A stretch of DNA of 64,000 nt from Daucus carota subsp. sativus (Eukaryota; Streptophyta; Magnoliopsida; Apiales; Apiaceae), in assembly GCF_001625215.2 (NCBI RefSeq), contig NC_030386.2, positions 38,257,296-38,321,295 of the forward strand, in the 5' to 3' direction. How positions within the stretch are numbered: the stretch's first letter is position 1; each line of letters begins with the position of its first letter. Below the pieces are notes generated by a model. The model did no database searches, was not told the origin of the DNA, and saw only the letters and a list, made by a program, of their open reading frames with translations. Position numbers and translations under genes: made by a program. Of this stretch, positions 1-11,345 are shown in pieces.

Positions 1-1855
1 ATATAAATTTAGGATTATTCTCGCAGTCTCGCTCAGGTGCTCAGCAACAAAACCCTCCTATGCGGCCGTGCCCCTTCGAGTTTTCGGAGCTGCACTGTTC
101 TCGCTTCACTCCTCCTCCGTTATTCAGGTATAAAACACTCACAATTTCACCTGTACTTATAGATGTATATTTCTCTTTGCGTGTACAACTTTGCAATCAA
201 TGTGAATTTATATTTATCTCTTGATGAATGTTTATTATAGGTATTTGCTTTATTTCATTGTTAAAATTAGGCATTAAACATGAGCTCCTGTTTGAGAGAG
301 AGAGAGCTAGAGTGGGAAAGGGAGAGAGAGGGGGGGGGGGGGAGAGATCGGGAGAGGGAGGAGGAGAGACAGTGGGGGGGGGGGGGAGGAGGACAGAGAG
401 GGACAGGGAGAGGGAGGGAGGGAGAGAGATGCATTTGCCCTGATTGCAATTTGAAAGAGAGATGAGAGGGACAGGGAGAGAGAGAGGGGGGGGGGGGGGG
501 GGGGGGGGGAGGTGCAGTCGCGCTAAATTTTTTTTGAGAAAGAGAGAGAGAGTCATCTGTTTGAGTTGAAGGTTGAATACCGTTTATGTGTACACTTTTT
601 GTTTATTATTTGATTTGCCCAATTGCAAATATGGCATATAATTATGCAAGGAGATTAAGCATTTATGCAATATTTGCATCAACCATGATACCTTTATTTG
701 GATTGAATCAGGGTTTCATGTGATACTCAGGGCAAGTCAATTTCTATGCAATGTAAATCTGCTGTTATTGTTTTATTGGCAGATTCACACAGGGTGGGTG
801 GGGTCACCATATTCCACTAGACGTTTTACTTCTACTTTAATATAATGTATGTTATATACTTGAGTTTTAATGAAGGGCTGTTTGGGTCGGAGGTTAAAAT
901 TACTATCTATTCTCCTATTGCATCTAGAGTTGAACTGCTAATCATATTTTTATAACTTACGATAGTAAATACTAGATATACAAGTGCAGTTAATCTTATT
1001 TTATCAAGAAGGATTAGAAACAAGCCAAAATTCATGACTTAATGTTTCTGCTGGGACTAATATAGTCATCGTAACAAACAAAAAAAAGAAATGAACAGTA
1101 TTACTTAAAAAGTATTCATACAAAATCAAGTAACTAGTTTATTTGGTCTATTTGAATTGAATTTAGGGTTTGTGTATCACTACATATTTCTTATAGATGA
1201 TATATCATGCCTCGCTTTACTTAAAGCAATTACATTTCCGTACTATATTAATCCGCTGTTTTCCTTTTTTGACGGATTTATGACGAAGCGGGTGGGGTCA
1301 CTTGACAACGAAATTCTGTTACTTATAATAGGAATTTACACATTCCCCTAATTGTATCTTATTGCGAAGGATCAGAAACAAACCATAAGACATGGCCATT
1401 AATGACTTTCCAACTTCCATTGGTTCTAATATAGTCATCATATATCAAATGACCAGTAGTATTTAATTTTTTTTTTTATATACAAAATTAAGTAATGTTC
1501 GTTTTTGATAAATAACGTTACTGTTTAATAGTAATACATTTACTAGTAGTATATACCTCTATTATCTCCATTGTAAGAATGTGAACATGAATATTCTACA
1601 CTAAAATACATTATTTGTCTCTACACTAGATATACTTAAACTAATTAATACACATATTGATTCTTCATTTTCTTTCCCAATCCCCACCATCTAACATGTT
1701 TCTAAGGTGGTCCAAAAATAATAGATCTAACTTCTAAGGTTATGAAATACTGTATGAAGAATAGAGTAGAGTTATCGGATGGAGAAGACAGATAAAGAAT
1801 AGCCGAGTTGCCACTTAAGGTCTGATATTGAGTGTCTTTGGGAGAAAGGGATGGA
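1..1855 (+). repeat. Segmental duplication unit 1: 5' part of FLX-like copy A
   Basis: This stretch holds the leader exon and the first part of intron 1 of FLX-like copy A. It reappears in the same order at about 24720-26710. Matching landmarks are the 'gctcaggtgctcagcaac' leader, the 'attcag|gtataaa' splice donor (exon ends at 127), the GA-rich tract, and the block 'gaatagccgagttgccac' near 1797. The resemblance stops abruptly near 1855. The leader contains no convincing start codon for the FLX frame, so the exon is probably non-coding. Unit 2 has insertions and deletions relative to this one, but the leader is near-identical. Confidence 0.85.
294..552 (+). repeat. GA-rich/poly-G tract in intron 1 of FLX-like copy A
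   Basis: Purine-only low-complexity DNA made of GAGAGA runs with poly-G, including 24 consecutive Gs at 486-509. Long apparent ORFs in this interval on both strands are only low-complexity reading frames. Comparable tracts sit at the same place in the related copies (8767-9158, 14313-14452, 25005-25346). GA repeats in plants can be bound by BASIC PENTACYSTEINE factors; that role here is inference. Confidence 0.9.
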
Positions 1856-4048
1856 ATGCTGGTAAGTTTAATCTGCTTAACCCTAATTATTTATTCGGAT
1901 GAAGTCATTGAATCCTAACTTCACGAATAGTCCTCTTCATAATAACCATGCATCCCGTGATGGGCCGGCTATCAAGTTTGGGAGAGTTATTGGACGGAGA
2001 CAATTAAAGAATAGCCGAGGTCTCTTGGAGTGTGTTTGGGAAAAGGATGGAATAGGCGTAATTTTGATGAGTTTGACCCTAATACTTTTTGGTTTCAGAT
2101 CTGGGTTCTCGGGTTTTTGGGGTGGTTAATTCGGTAATATCCATCAGCGTCTAAACCCACAAGTCATTGAATCTCAACTTCACCAGTTGCCTTCATAATT
2201 AGTATTCATTCAATGATGGGTCCAGCTGCCAAGTTAGACGGGGTTAAATTTCGTTATAGAAAAAGCTCAAGTAATTTTGCATAAGAGTATAGGTATTTTA
2301 TATTGTATTTTTTGTCTTTTTTTTTTGTTAACATGTGTAAAGAAATGTGTGCCTCGCACCTTGGCATCAGGGAGTTTTGTGCTTCTGTGCACATAAAGCT
2401 TTCGACCACACTGTGTGTCATTAATTTACTTCACGCTAATGTTGGATTAAATCATTAGTAAGAAACCGATGACTTGCTTACAAAGTTGTTAAGTTATCGC
2501 CTAGGCAGAAAAGTGCAGAAAGTTGGTTTAAACAAATAGGTGTCTACCCCGCCTCAAATTTAGTAGCGCATGAGCTAGGGGATGCCTAGGCGTATTTGAC
2601 ATACATACGCAGCTTATTTCGTGTTTGAGTGGTGAAATTTTTAACCTTTACCATTAGAAAAAAACAGTAAACTCATAGTAACAGTCTCAAATTTAAACAA
2701 ACAAAAGATAATAAATTCTTGCTGATCCAATCAAATTAATTAATCTTACATCGGTATAATTATTATTGACAACAGTCTAAATATCTCTATATAGCATGTA
2801 AAATATATGTCTATATACAGTTGAATGCCTAATGGATGACTGGGTGGGCGCCTTACAGCTTAGGCATTCAGGTGGTTCTCTGGCGCCTTTACTCCTTGAC
2901 TAGTATGCTAGCTTGGTTTCATTAAATGTGGAATCTTATATAATCAAGGAAATAATGATCAGTATACCCAAGGAAATGACACTTGGCAGTACCCTGGTCT
3001 CCCAGGGGATTAGAAGTGTGACATATATTGAAGCATTTACCTCATAAATTGAAGGCACACAACTATAGTAGATCAAGATTTATTAGCTCTTATATATATT
3101 TTTTAAAACATGTAGACACATAGTCAGATTAATAGTTAGATTTTTAGGAAATGATTGTAAAGTCGGTGCTCAATTTCTTGCAAGGCATAAACAACATGCA
3201 CAGTAGCTGATTATAGACTATAGAGTCCTAAATTGAACTTCATGGGTGGGGGGTTGATGATCGAGAATAGAGGCAACAAAAATTCAAAACCTGTGAGCAA
3301 CAAGATTATTTCAGGACTATTTACCCTGTAATCTGTGTGCAATACCGAATTTTCTATAACTAGAACTGTATGGCAGGACTGACATCACATTTAATATTAA
3401 GTTTAAAGAAACATTAATATCTAGATTTCTCAGATTCTATTTAATGCTAGATGGTAATGATAATTGGTTATGCGTGTAACCAGCCAGTTGTTGACTTGCT
3501 GTAGTTGCATTTCCAAACATTAGTGGTTTCCCGTGGTATTATTTTGCTGTCTAGTTTTACAGATGACAGATTTTGTGTGCCTCTCTACTTGATTAAACAA
3601 GCCATTGTGCATAATGATGATTTCATATAGTTTTGTCATTCACTAATGTGTATAATTATGGGGAAGGGGGTCGTAAAATTAATGCTTAAACTGTGGAGTA
3701 GTGGACCACAGAATTCCCCTTTAGCATATGTGTCATAGCCTAGGTGTGCAATTTGATAGTGTGCACAAGCCGCACAACATTCCTAAATATGTGATATGCA
3801 TCTCCAGTATAAATTATTGTCCTAATTATGTGATTTGTCCAATATAACTTACTTTTTAAAATATGTCAAATGCATGGCCAATATAAATTACCATACTATA
3901 ATAGTAAAGATATATTTGCCTTGAGAGCTGAATTACTTAATTGCTTTCTATTGTATATTATTTATTATATCCATAAGTTTGTTGGCAAAATAGGCGTGGA
4001 CCCTTGGAACCATATACTTCTAAGTAACTTGTGTCTTCCAAGCGGCAA

Positions 4049-5747
4049 ATGGCAGAAAGAGGACATTTGCCACCAGGATATGGAGGACGTTCTGACCAAG
4101 CTCCAGGGATGATGCGTCATGGTCCATTTCCTGCTGCAAACCGGACTTTGGAACCCCTTCCCCCAGAGCTAGCTGTCCAGGAAACAGAAATCGAAAGGCT
4201 TGCAGGGGACAATCACAGACTAGCTTCTACTCAAGTAGCCTTAAGGCATGAACTTGTTGCTTCTCAGCAGGACATACAAAGGCTGAAAGCACATATAATA
4301 AGCACCCAGACAGAGGACGATATCCAGGTTCGGGGTTTGTTGGAAAAAATTGCAAATATGGAAGCAGAGAGATCTTCTGGTGAAAGTATCAAGGACAACC
4401 TGCAGCAAGCTCATATTGAAGCACAGGGCCTCCTAAAAACTAATCAAGAGTTGAGCATTCAAATTCAGCAGGCCCACCAAGAGTTGGAAATAGCCCATGC
4501 TGATACTAAAGTGCTCCCTAAATTGTACTCCGAACTGGAGAGTATGAAGAAAGAATACCAGTGGTTACGGTAAGGGAATACTCATCTTCTTGCATGTATC
4601 AATTAAAATCATCCCTTTGTCTTCAGTGTTTATTTGATAGCTGAACTGATTACTGAATGATAAATGTGTGTGCGTGGACCTGGCTACTTGAGGCTACTTA
4701 ATTAATACACGACACAATAATTTAGTGTTTGTGTTTATCTTTTATGTAAACTAAATATATGCGGTCAGATTCTGTGTTGTTTTTGTGCTTACTCTTTGGG
4801 TGCATGACACTACTAAATATATTAATATTTTTTAATTCAAAAATCAACTACGTCCAGTACTTTGTTCCACTATACTCACTTTTTATACATTAAATATCAA
4901 TTGGTCCCACCATTCCACCAACTTTTCTTTCTCTTTCCCACTATATTACACATTTTTCTTAATCTTCCTGCCCAACCCCCATTTGTAAACAAATGGGAGG
5001 GACGGAGTCACGGAGGGGGAGTAATTCTTAATTCTAATATCAAATTTATGGTAACATAGTTTTTCGAGTGCAAGGGTAGAGGGTGTGAAGATCTAAACAT
5101 ATGACCTTGTCACGGAAGGGAGGGGTGGCCCATGAGCCTTTGGCTGCAGGCTGTCCCTTAATCCTCGACTTTTAATGTTTTTACTTTTGATGCTCTAATT
5201 TTTTTTTAGTTACTGTTGTTAAAATATAGTTTCTTAATACTTGTGGACTGTGGCTCTGGTATTCTAATTTTAACAACTTCTTAAAAATATATATAATAAA
5301 TAGGTGTTATTATATTACATCGCAAAAAAGGTCCATTTGGTTGGCTAATGTCAACATAGCCATTTATTTAGCGAGAATAGTATCGAGCCTCTTCTTTGTT
5401 TCTTTGGATGCAATCATATGCCATTCAGCACAACATTTGTATCTTCCCTAAAATTCTTCTCGTTTGTATTCTGGTTACGAAGGACAACATTTTTGCACGA
5501 AAGAGATTGGAATACGGAGAAAGTGCAGAAATTGAAAGTGATGGAAATGGAATTGATTAGAGTATCAAACGATCGAGAAGACCTGCACGCTCAGCTTGCA
5601 AATGCTGAGAGAAGGGCAAGGGGTATGGTTTCTGTTTAATTTATTTGCATTTTATTGTACAACAGGCATGGTAATAATTCTCACTAAAACAATTTTATCA
5701 TTGTTGTATGTTCAGCTGGAGGAGCATTTGATCGTCACATGGTCTGA
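4049..5747 (+). CDS. FLX-like coiled-coil protein, copy A
   Basis: This is a member of the FLX/FLX-LIKE family. The Arabidopsis founder acts with FRIGIDA in the nucleus to raise FLC expression and delay flowering; whether this paralogue does so is unknown. Proposed coding exons are 4049-4569, 5483-5622 and 5716-5747, about 230 residues. The first exon carries the family signature near residues 45-60 ('ELAVQETEIERLAGDNHRL') and then heptad-rich helix ('QQDIQRLKAHI', 'LEKIANMEAE', 'LPKLYSELESMKKEYQ'). Exon 2 continues the coiled coil ('EKVQKLKVMEMELIRV', ending 'AERRARG'). I chose ATG 4049 over the in-frame ATG 4031 because 4031 lies upstream of the probable acceptor 'ttccaag' and all copies share 'caaATGGCAGA'. 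The leader exon ends at 127, giving a first intron of about 3.9 kb. The last exon is uncertain: acceptor 5715 gives a short 'AGGAFDRHMV' tail, while an acceptor near 5666 would give a longer unrelated tail. Confidence 0.75.
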
Positions 5748-6260
5748 GGTGATAGTTTGCCAGCAGAAATCATTCAAGTAGTAGTACATGGGTTCTCTGT
5801 TCTTGAGAGGTATAGTTATGGCAGCTTCAAGTTTCCTCCCTTTTAGCTTCATCTGGGATATCCTTTTATTAGGGGATTCTGTTGAGATGACTGTATACTC
5901 AAAGTTTTTATAATCTTTAAGACTTAAACGAAACCCAGGAGACTTTTTCTCTTTTGCATGCGTTCTTCATTTGCCCCTATGTCATTTTAAACCATTTAAA
6001 TAATCTAAAATATCTAATGAAATGAATCTTATTAAGGTTTTCTTTATAATTGATCAAGGGCTTCCATAAATCCATTAATATTAATGAATACTGAATAATA
6101 AATATGTCAAAAGGAAAAATGAGGCAAAGTCTTGGTTAGTAACTGCTGAACTAAGACTTCCAATACGGATCTGTGGAAGTTGGATTGTACATTGTTGGAA
6201 CCTACTTTAAGGTTGCTTGTACTTTGGGTTTTCTATACTGCAATCTTTCAATTGTATATG

Positions 6261-6539
6261 GGGTCTTGTTCCTGACAACCATGTTAGACAAGGGTTATCC
6301 AACACACTGTACAGGGCCGTTAGATTTATATTTCAAGGGTTCAGATTCAATCTGAAATTTTAATGTATCCGCTATAAATATCCGCGGATAGGGAAAACTC
6401 CCTTCCGCCGAAATATGCGCGGATAGAGAGTTTTCTCTTCCGCGGATACATTAAGCCGAGCCTTTGAAATATAGATCTAACGGCCTTGTACAGTGTGTTA
6501 GATAACCCTTATCTAACACGTGGTTGCTAGGGAACACCC
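6261..6539. mobile_element. Mutator-type MITE with 9-bp target duplication
   Basis: A 279-bp fold-back element. The two halves are imperfect inverted repeats: the left end begins GGGTCTTGTTCCTGACAACC, and the right end read in reverse begins GGGTGTTCCCTAGCAACCAC. Both run into AAGGGTTATC and ACACACTGTACA further in. The flanks carry a perfect 9-bp direct repeat, TTGTATATG, at 6252-6260 and 6540-6548. A 9-bp duplication with long terminal inverted repeats is typical of Mutator-like elements. There is no transposase, so it is non-autonomous. It lies just 3' of FLX-like copy A. Confidence 0.85.
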
Positions 6540-7404
6540 TTGTATATGATATATGATCGATGATTGTATTTCTATGAGCGTAAAATGTGTGAAAGCTGGC
6601 AATTGATGGCTTTTGAGAGTTGAATTATATATGCGGGGATACCTGTTGATTTTATAAAGGCATCAGTGCTTATTTACTTGAACAAGGTTTAAGAAAGAAG
6701 GCAATGCAACTTGTAACTGGGAATGGTTACTGAGCACTGAACAAACTATCCCAAAGAATGCAGTTGGAAATGGCAAGTGATCAGTGAAAAAGAAACTGGG
6801 AAAAGCTTTGGCACTTGGAAGAAAAACTCAAATGCAGAATAACGCTATGAAATAGATTACAATAAATTTTGACGAGAATCGGCGAGTTCGACTGTTTAAG
6901 CAACATATGTACATGTAAACTATATTCGTATGGGCACTTGAAAGATGTAAAAATATATATATTTATCACACGTGGAGTTTGACTTATCATATTTATTTTT
7001 TATTTATAAATAATATGTATATATACTATACAATGTTTGCATTTACAATATATAAGCATTATCACAGCTAAAAATTCAAAAAAATTTAACAACACGATAT
7101 ATGTCTGGAATCATATATATGCATCACATTGCATGATATATAAGAATTTTTTAAGTAATTTAATCCAAATTTTTTGTAAGTTGTCATTTTTTCTTATATA
7201 TAAGAAAGACGCCACCAGGATCATTACATCCTAGCATATTCTTGAATTACATTTTTGGCTCAGGTATCTTAAATTCTAGTTTAGGATACGGTTGGACTTA
7301 CTCTGATTCGGTCCTCGACTCTAAAGAAAAGAGCGCAACCATCTACTAGACTACTACCAAAATAATAAGCAAAGCGTCATATAATATTCGTGTTTATCTT
7401 TCTA

Positions 7405-8077
7405 CAGTAAAAACTCTATAAATTAATAATGTCGGGACCGGAGAAATTTATTAATTTAGAGAGTTATTAATTTATCGATAAATTAATAATTATTAATTTA
7501 AAGAGTTTTTAACTGATTATACTGCACATGCCAAACAAAAAGCCAAATTAGTCTATGTCTCATAGAATTATATTGCAGCGAGTCTTCGACTAAAAATAAA
7601 TTAGTATTCATATGTATTGGAAATCTGTAAATATAAACAAAAAGGATTAAATATGTTCAATATACAATATTCTTAAGTAAGTTTGGCATATATAAATTAC
7701 ATGAATGTGTTAGAATATTCAAACCATATCTCACAAGATGAATTTTCATACAATACAAAAATACAACACCTAAGCTATTTGATGCAGTAAGAAAAGTTAG
7801 AGATGAGCTCTAAATAGATATGAACTTCAAAGGAAAATAGACAATTATTGAATCATATTTCAATAGCGTGTAATATATTTTTTTTCAGTTTCTAAGAATT
7901 ATTAATTTATGATTTTCTTGGGATCGAAAATTATAAAGGAATCTCCCAAAAAATTATCATCTTATTATTTTATCGATTTTTTCAATTTTTTACATTGGCC
8001 CAAGTCGAGACCGGACAATTTTATTATTTTAGAGAGTTTATTAATTTACCGAGTATTAATTTAAAGAGTTTTTACTG
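7405..8077. mobile_element. Emigrant/pogo-type MITE with TA target duplication
   Basis: A 673-bp element bounded by the inverted repeat CAGTAAAAACTCTATAAATT on the left and its near-perfect complement on the right ('aaagagtttttactg'), each flanked by TA (7403-7404 and 8078-8079). These ends closely resemble, from memory, the Emigrant/Lemi family of Arabidopsis (pogo branch of Tc1/mariner). The subterminal regions repeat 'attaatttagagagtt' motifs in opposite orientation. The interior is AT-rich and has no transposase reading frame. Confidence 0.8.
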
Positions 8078-8520
8078 TATAATAATAAAGGATCAGGGTT
8101 AGTTTCGTAAAAGAGAGAACAATCGGTTGCTCACACCTCAAAGCTGGTCTTAGTAGTGTTTCCTTTTTTTGAAGATAGTGTTTAATATCCTTATTTTATT
8201 TTAATTTTTGTGGATGTAAAATGCTTAATATTCTTATTTTATTTTAATTTGTGTCGAAAATGTAAAACGGAGTAAATGTGAAAAATTGGCTAGCCTACAG
8301 CCTAAAGAAGCTCTTTTGTTAGCTGGTCCAAACATATCATCAAACTTCTTGGCCCAGTGTTATTACTTTATCATTTTCTGCTAAATAGGCCCATTATTAA
8401 TTTGCTAACACAAAATGAGCCCAAATAGCCCATCCTTGATGAATGTGGGTTTATAGTCCTTTCCCTTGGAGGAAATTTTATGCAAGTACTCTTTAATTTT
8501 GCAATTACAAATTATATTCA

Positions 8521-8560
8521 CCCCGCTCAACTACAATGGCGTCGGAGCTCCGGTATCCAG
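8521..8560 (+). other. Second-type leader exon of an FLX-like copy
   Basis: The sequence 'ccccgctcaactacaATGGCG' runs to a splice donor 'tatccag|gtgaaa', with the exon ending at 8560. The same leader with small changes is at 14101-14148. It is followed by the GA-rich intron tract seen in other copies, and then, with no sense coding exon in between, by the inverted FLX-like arm at 9436. An ATG at 8536 opens a frame of eight codons (starting MASELRYP) up to the donor, so the exon could encode a short alternative N-terminus or an upstream ORF. I cannot tell which. Confidence 0.55.
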
Positions 8561-8766
8561 GTGAAAACACAGTCATAAATTATATACTTGTATGTAATGT
8601 AGTTCTTCTATGTAATTGTATATGTTGGTGGACTTGCGATCTCTTTTTGATAATTTAATCTGATAATCATGCTTGTATGTGTTGTGTCATTGATGAATGT
8701 TTCTCTCCATGCCTTTGCTTTATTTGCATGTTTAAATTGGGCATAAATATGTGTTCATGTATGTGT

Positions 8767-9158
8767 GAGAGAGTGTGTGTGTTGTGTGTGAGAGAGAGGG
8801 GGAGGGGGGGCGAGAATGAGAGAGGGAGAGAGAGGAAGAGAGTGAGAGAGAGTGAGAGGGGGAGATTGGGAGAAGGAGAGGAAGAGAGGGGGAGCGGGAG
8901 GGGGAGAGAGGTCCGGAGAACGAAAGGGGGAGAGGGAGGGAGGGAGGGAGGGAGCGAGAGGGGGGGGGCGTGAGTCAGAGAGGGGGAGCTAGTGAGAGAG
9001 TGAGAGGGGAGATTGGGAGAGGAAGAGTAGGGGAGGGAGAGTGAGAGGGGGAGTGGGGGAGTGAGAGGGAGAGCAGGAGAGCAAGGGAGAAAGAGAGAGA
9101 GGTACGGAGATGGGGAGAGCGAGAGGGAGCGAGGGAGAGAGAGAGGGAGGGGGAAGCA
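8767..9158 (+). repeat. GA-rich tract in an FLX-like intron
   Basis: About 390 bp of GAGAG/GGGAG purine repeats, at the same position behind a leader exon as the tracts at 294, 14313 and 25005. Apparent proteins of Arg/Glu/Gly or Ser/Leu/Pro type read from it are artefacts of the repeat. Confidence 0.9.
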
Positions 9159-9435
9159 TTTAGTATGATACAAATTTTTGGTATATTTGAATTGAATTAG
9201 GGCTTTATATGTTGCAATTTTTCTTCTTCTTTTAATGCATTACGTAGAGCAAGTACATTTCTGCGATAGGTGAATCCTTTTGTTGTTAGGGGAGCAGGTG
9301 ATGTGTCTAGGGCCTCTAGGCTACACTATACTTTTAACTTCTATGTCTATGTAAATTGTTAAGTATGTTATATTTTGAGTTTTGATGAAGTAGCTCGATT
9401 TACACAAACATAAGTTGTTCATTCATCATTCAGTA

Positions 9436-9814
9436 TTCAGATGAATTTGACCACTGAACCATACATTAGTTTTCAGCAAACTTTGGGCCTCAATAAGAGC
9501 TTGCTGCAGTCCTTCCATGATACTTTCACTAGCAGATTTCTCAGCTTCCGATTTTGCAATTTTTTCCAACATAACTTGAATTTGGATATCAGATTCAGTC
9601 TTGGTGATTCTTATATGTACAGTGTGCTCTTAGCTGTTTTATGTCCTCATAAACAACGAGATCATGCTCCCTGGATAAATATAAGAATGGAGCCTATGAT
9701 TGTCCGCTTTAAGCCTTTCGATTTCTGCTTTCATGGTAGCCAGCTCCCCACCAAAGTCCAATTTACAACAGAAAATGGCGCTTGACCAGAATGTCGTTCT
9801 CCCCCGTCTGCAAT
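9436..9814 (-). pseudogene. Inverted partial FLX-like coding exon
   Basis: Read on the minus strand this matches the first coding exon of copy B: '...CAGACGGGGGAGAACGACAT', then 'GAAATCGAAAGGCTTAAAGC', ending at 'TGGTCAAATTCAT'. It is not a working gene. The ATG of copy B (CAAATGGCAG) is ATT here (CAAATTGCAG, ATT at 9814-9812). One G is missing in the run before 'GAGCTGGCT', which shifts the frame. The match stops at about 9436, roughly 80 bp short of copy B's exon end. It forms the left arm of the large palindrome with copy B. Its own leader-like exon is at about 10722-10800 on the same strand. Confidence 0.85.
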
Positions 9815-11239
9815 TTGACGCATGAATGAGACAAGTTACACCTATTTGTCCAACAGAGGTATACATATAATTAATATATTATAATAAGTAATTGAGTAAT
9901 TCAGCGCTCAAGTTCAAATCAATGTAATAATTAAACAAATATATCAAACTGAACAAATGTGACACATTATGCATTAATTAGAAGAGAATTCTGGGATATA
10001 TTATTGCACAATTTACAAAATTAGTTTCGCACCCACTTCCTCCAAGTCACAGACATCAGTGATGACAAATAAATATTAAAATCATTACCACCTGCAATGA
10101 ATTACAGAGGCACACAAAATCTGTCACCTATGATGCTACCCAGCAAAATAATACCATTGGCCGCTTATGCTTGAAACACAACTGCAACAAGTCACAGTCT
10201 ATTATTACCAATCAACGATTAATCGAATTCAAGAAATATAGAATTATAATTTTAATGTTTTTCCTTCATTTTAAATGCGATATCATTCCTAATTAAATTA
10301 AAACATACCAAAAAGGTAACATGCCAAATGCTAGGATTACATAAATGCTTAATTTCCTCCAAAATTAGCATAAAAATTTACAACTCGGCAAGTTATTTAA
10401 ATAACAAACAAATATGTGGCAATCTAAATGGTACATCACTTTTTTTGTCAAGAAATTTGTACATCACTTTAAGTCAGTTGTAAATAGATCTTCACACACA
10501 GAGGCAAATCATCGAAATAACAAACAATCTAATTGTACCTCCCTTTAATCAAATAAAAAGACACATGAGCACTTGTTTGATTTTAACATCCCAAATAAAT
10601 ATTTGCCAAGAAATTAAATGATTTCAAAATTAACGAAAGTTCACCAACATATAAATCATACACAAAGAAAACAAATTATATTTACAAGTGTAATATGTGT
10701 GTCTTTAGTGTGTACCTGTATACAGGAGAAGGATGGAGGTAAGTAGTGGAGCTCTGAACATCGAAATTGCAATAGTGAGCGTCTACAGCGGCAGAAAAGG
10801 GTTGTGAAGTATTTTTTCTGTTTTAATAAATCTAATATATTAATAAGAAAAAGTACAAGCCTTGAAAAAGGATGGGCCTAGCCTTTACAATCCCACTGGA
10901 TTAGACTCCCCACTTCAACCTAATTTTGGGCTAAGCCCACACCTAACAAAACCAACACCACTGTAAACATGAGCCAATCATATTGGTCTAAAAATCATAT
11001 TTAAATAAGCATTATATATATATTTGAATATTTGATTGGAAGTGGGTGGTCCATGTAAATGGATATTTTGTAGCTGCCCATTAGGTTAGTCCATGTCGGC
11101 AGTGGTGTTGGTTTTGTTAGGTGTGGGCTTAGCCCAAAATTAAATTGAAGTGGGGAGTCTAATCTAGTGGAATTGTAAAGGCTACGCCCATCTTTTTTTA
11201 AGGTTTATACTTTTTCTTGTTAAATATTAGGTTTGTTAA

Positions 11240-11345
11240 AGAGAAGATATGCTTCAAAATCCATCGCTGCCGCTGTAGACGCTCGCTATTTCAATTTGGG
11301 TGTTTGGAGCTCCACTACTTGCGCCCATTCTTCTCCTATATACAG
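11240..11345 (+). other. Leader exon of FLX-like copy B
   Basis: A non-coding exon ending with the donor 'tatacag|gtatac' at 11345. The 5' limit is only estimated. Upstream, about 11098-11220 carries the block 'gtgtgggcttagcccaaaat', which also precedes copy C (about 19140). The exon is mirrored on the minus strand at about 10722-10800 as part of the palindrome. Confidence 0.55.

Larger units (their letters stand above)
5830..8520. other. Intergenic interval between FLX-like copies
   Basis: Apart from the two MITEs described at 6261-6539 and 7405-8077, this AT-rich interval shows no gene. The segment near 8380-8440 ('cccattattaatttgctaac', 'agcccatcc') recurs upstream of the leader exon at 14101 (near 13740-13805), so it is probably the promoter of the leader exon that ends at 8560. 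A short direct repeat of about 60 bp ('ttattttattttaattt') occurs at 8170-8260. Confidence 0.6.

Noticed and set aside
2480..2905. Block with 'cgcctaggc' and 'ggcgccttac' motifs at both ends, resembling an old transposon
   Set aside because: The ends do not pair convincingly and no target duplication was found; left as unclassified intron sequence.
8667..9173. 168-residue minus-strand frame rich in Ser/Leu/Pro, and similar frames at 197-556, 24741-25379 and 38039-38314
   Set aside because: They are translations of GA/CT low-complexity DNA, open on both strands, with no domain, and sit inside introns or upstream regions.
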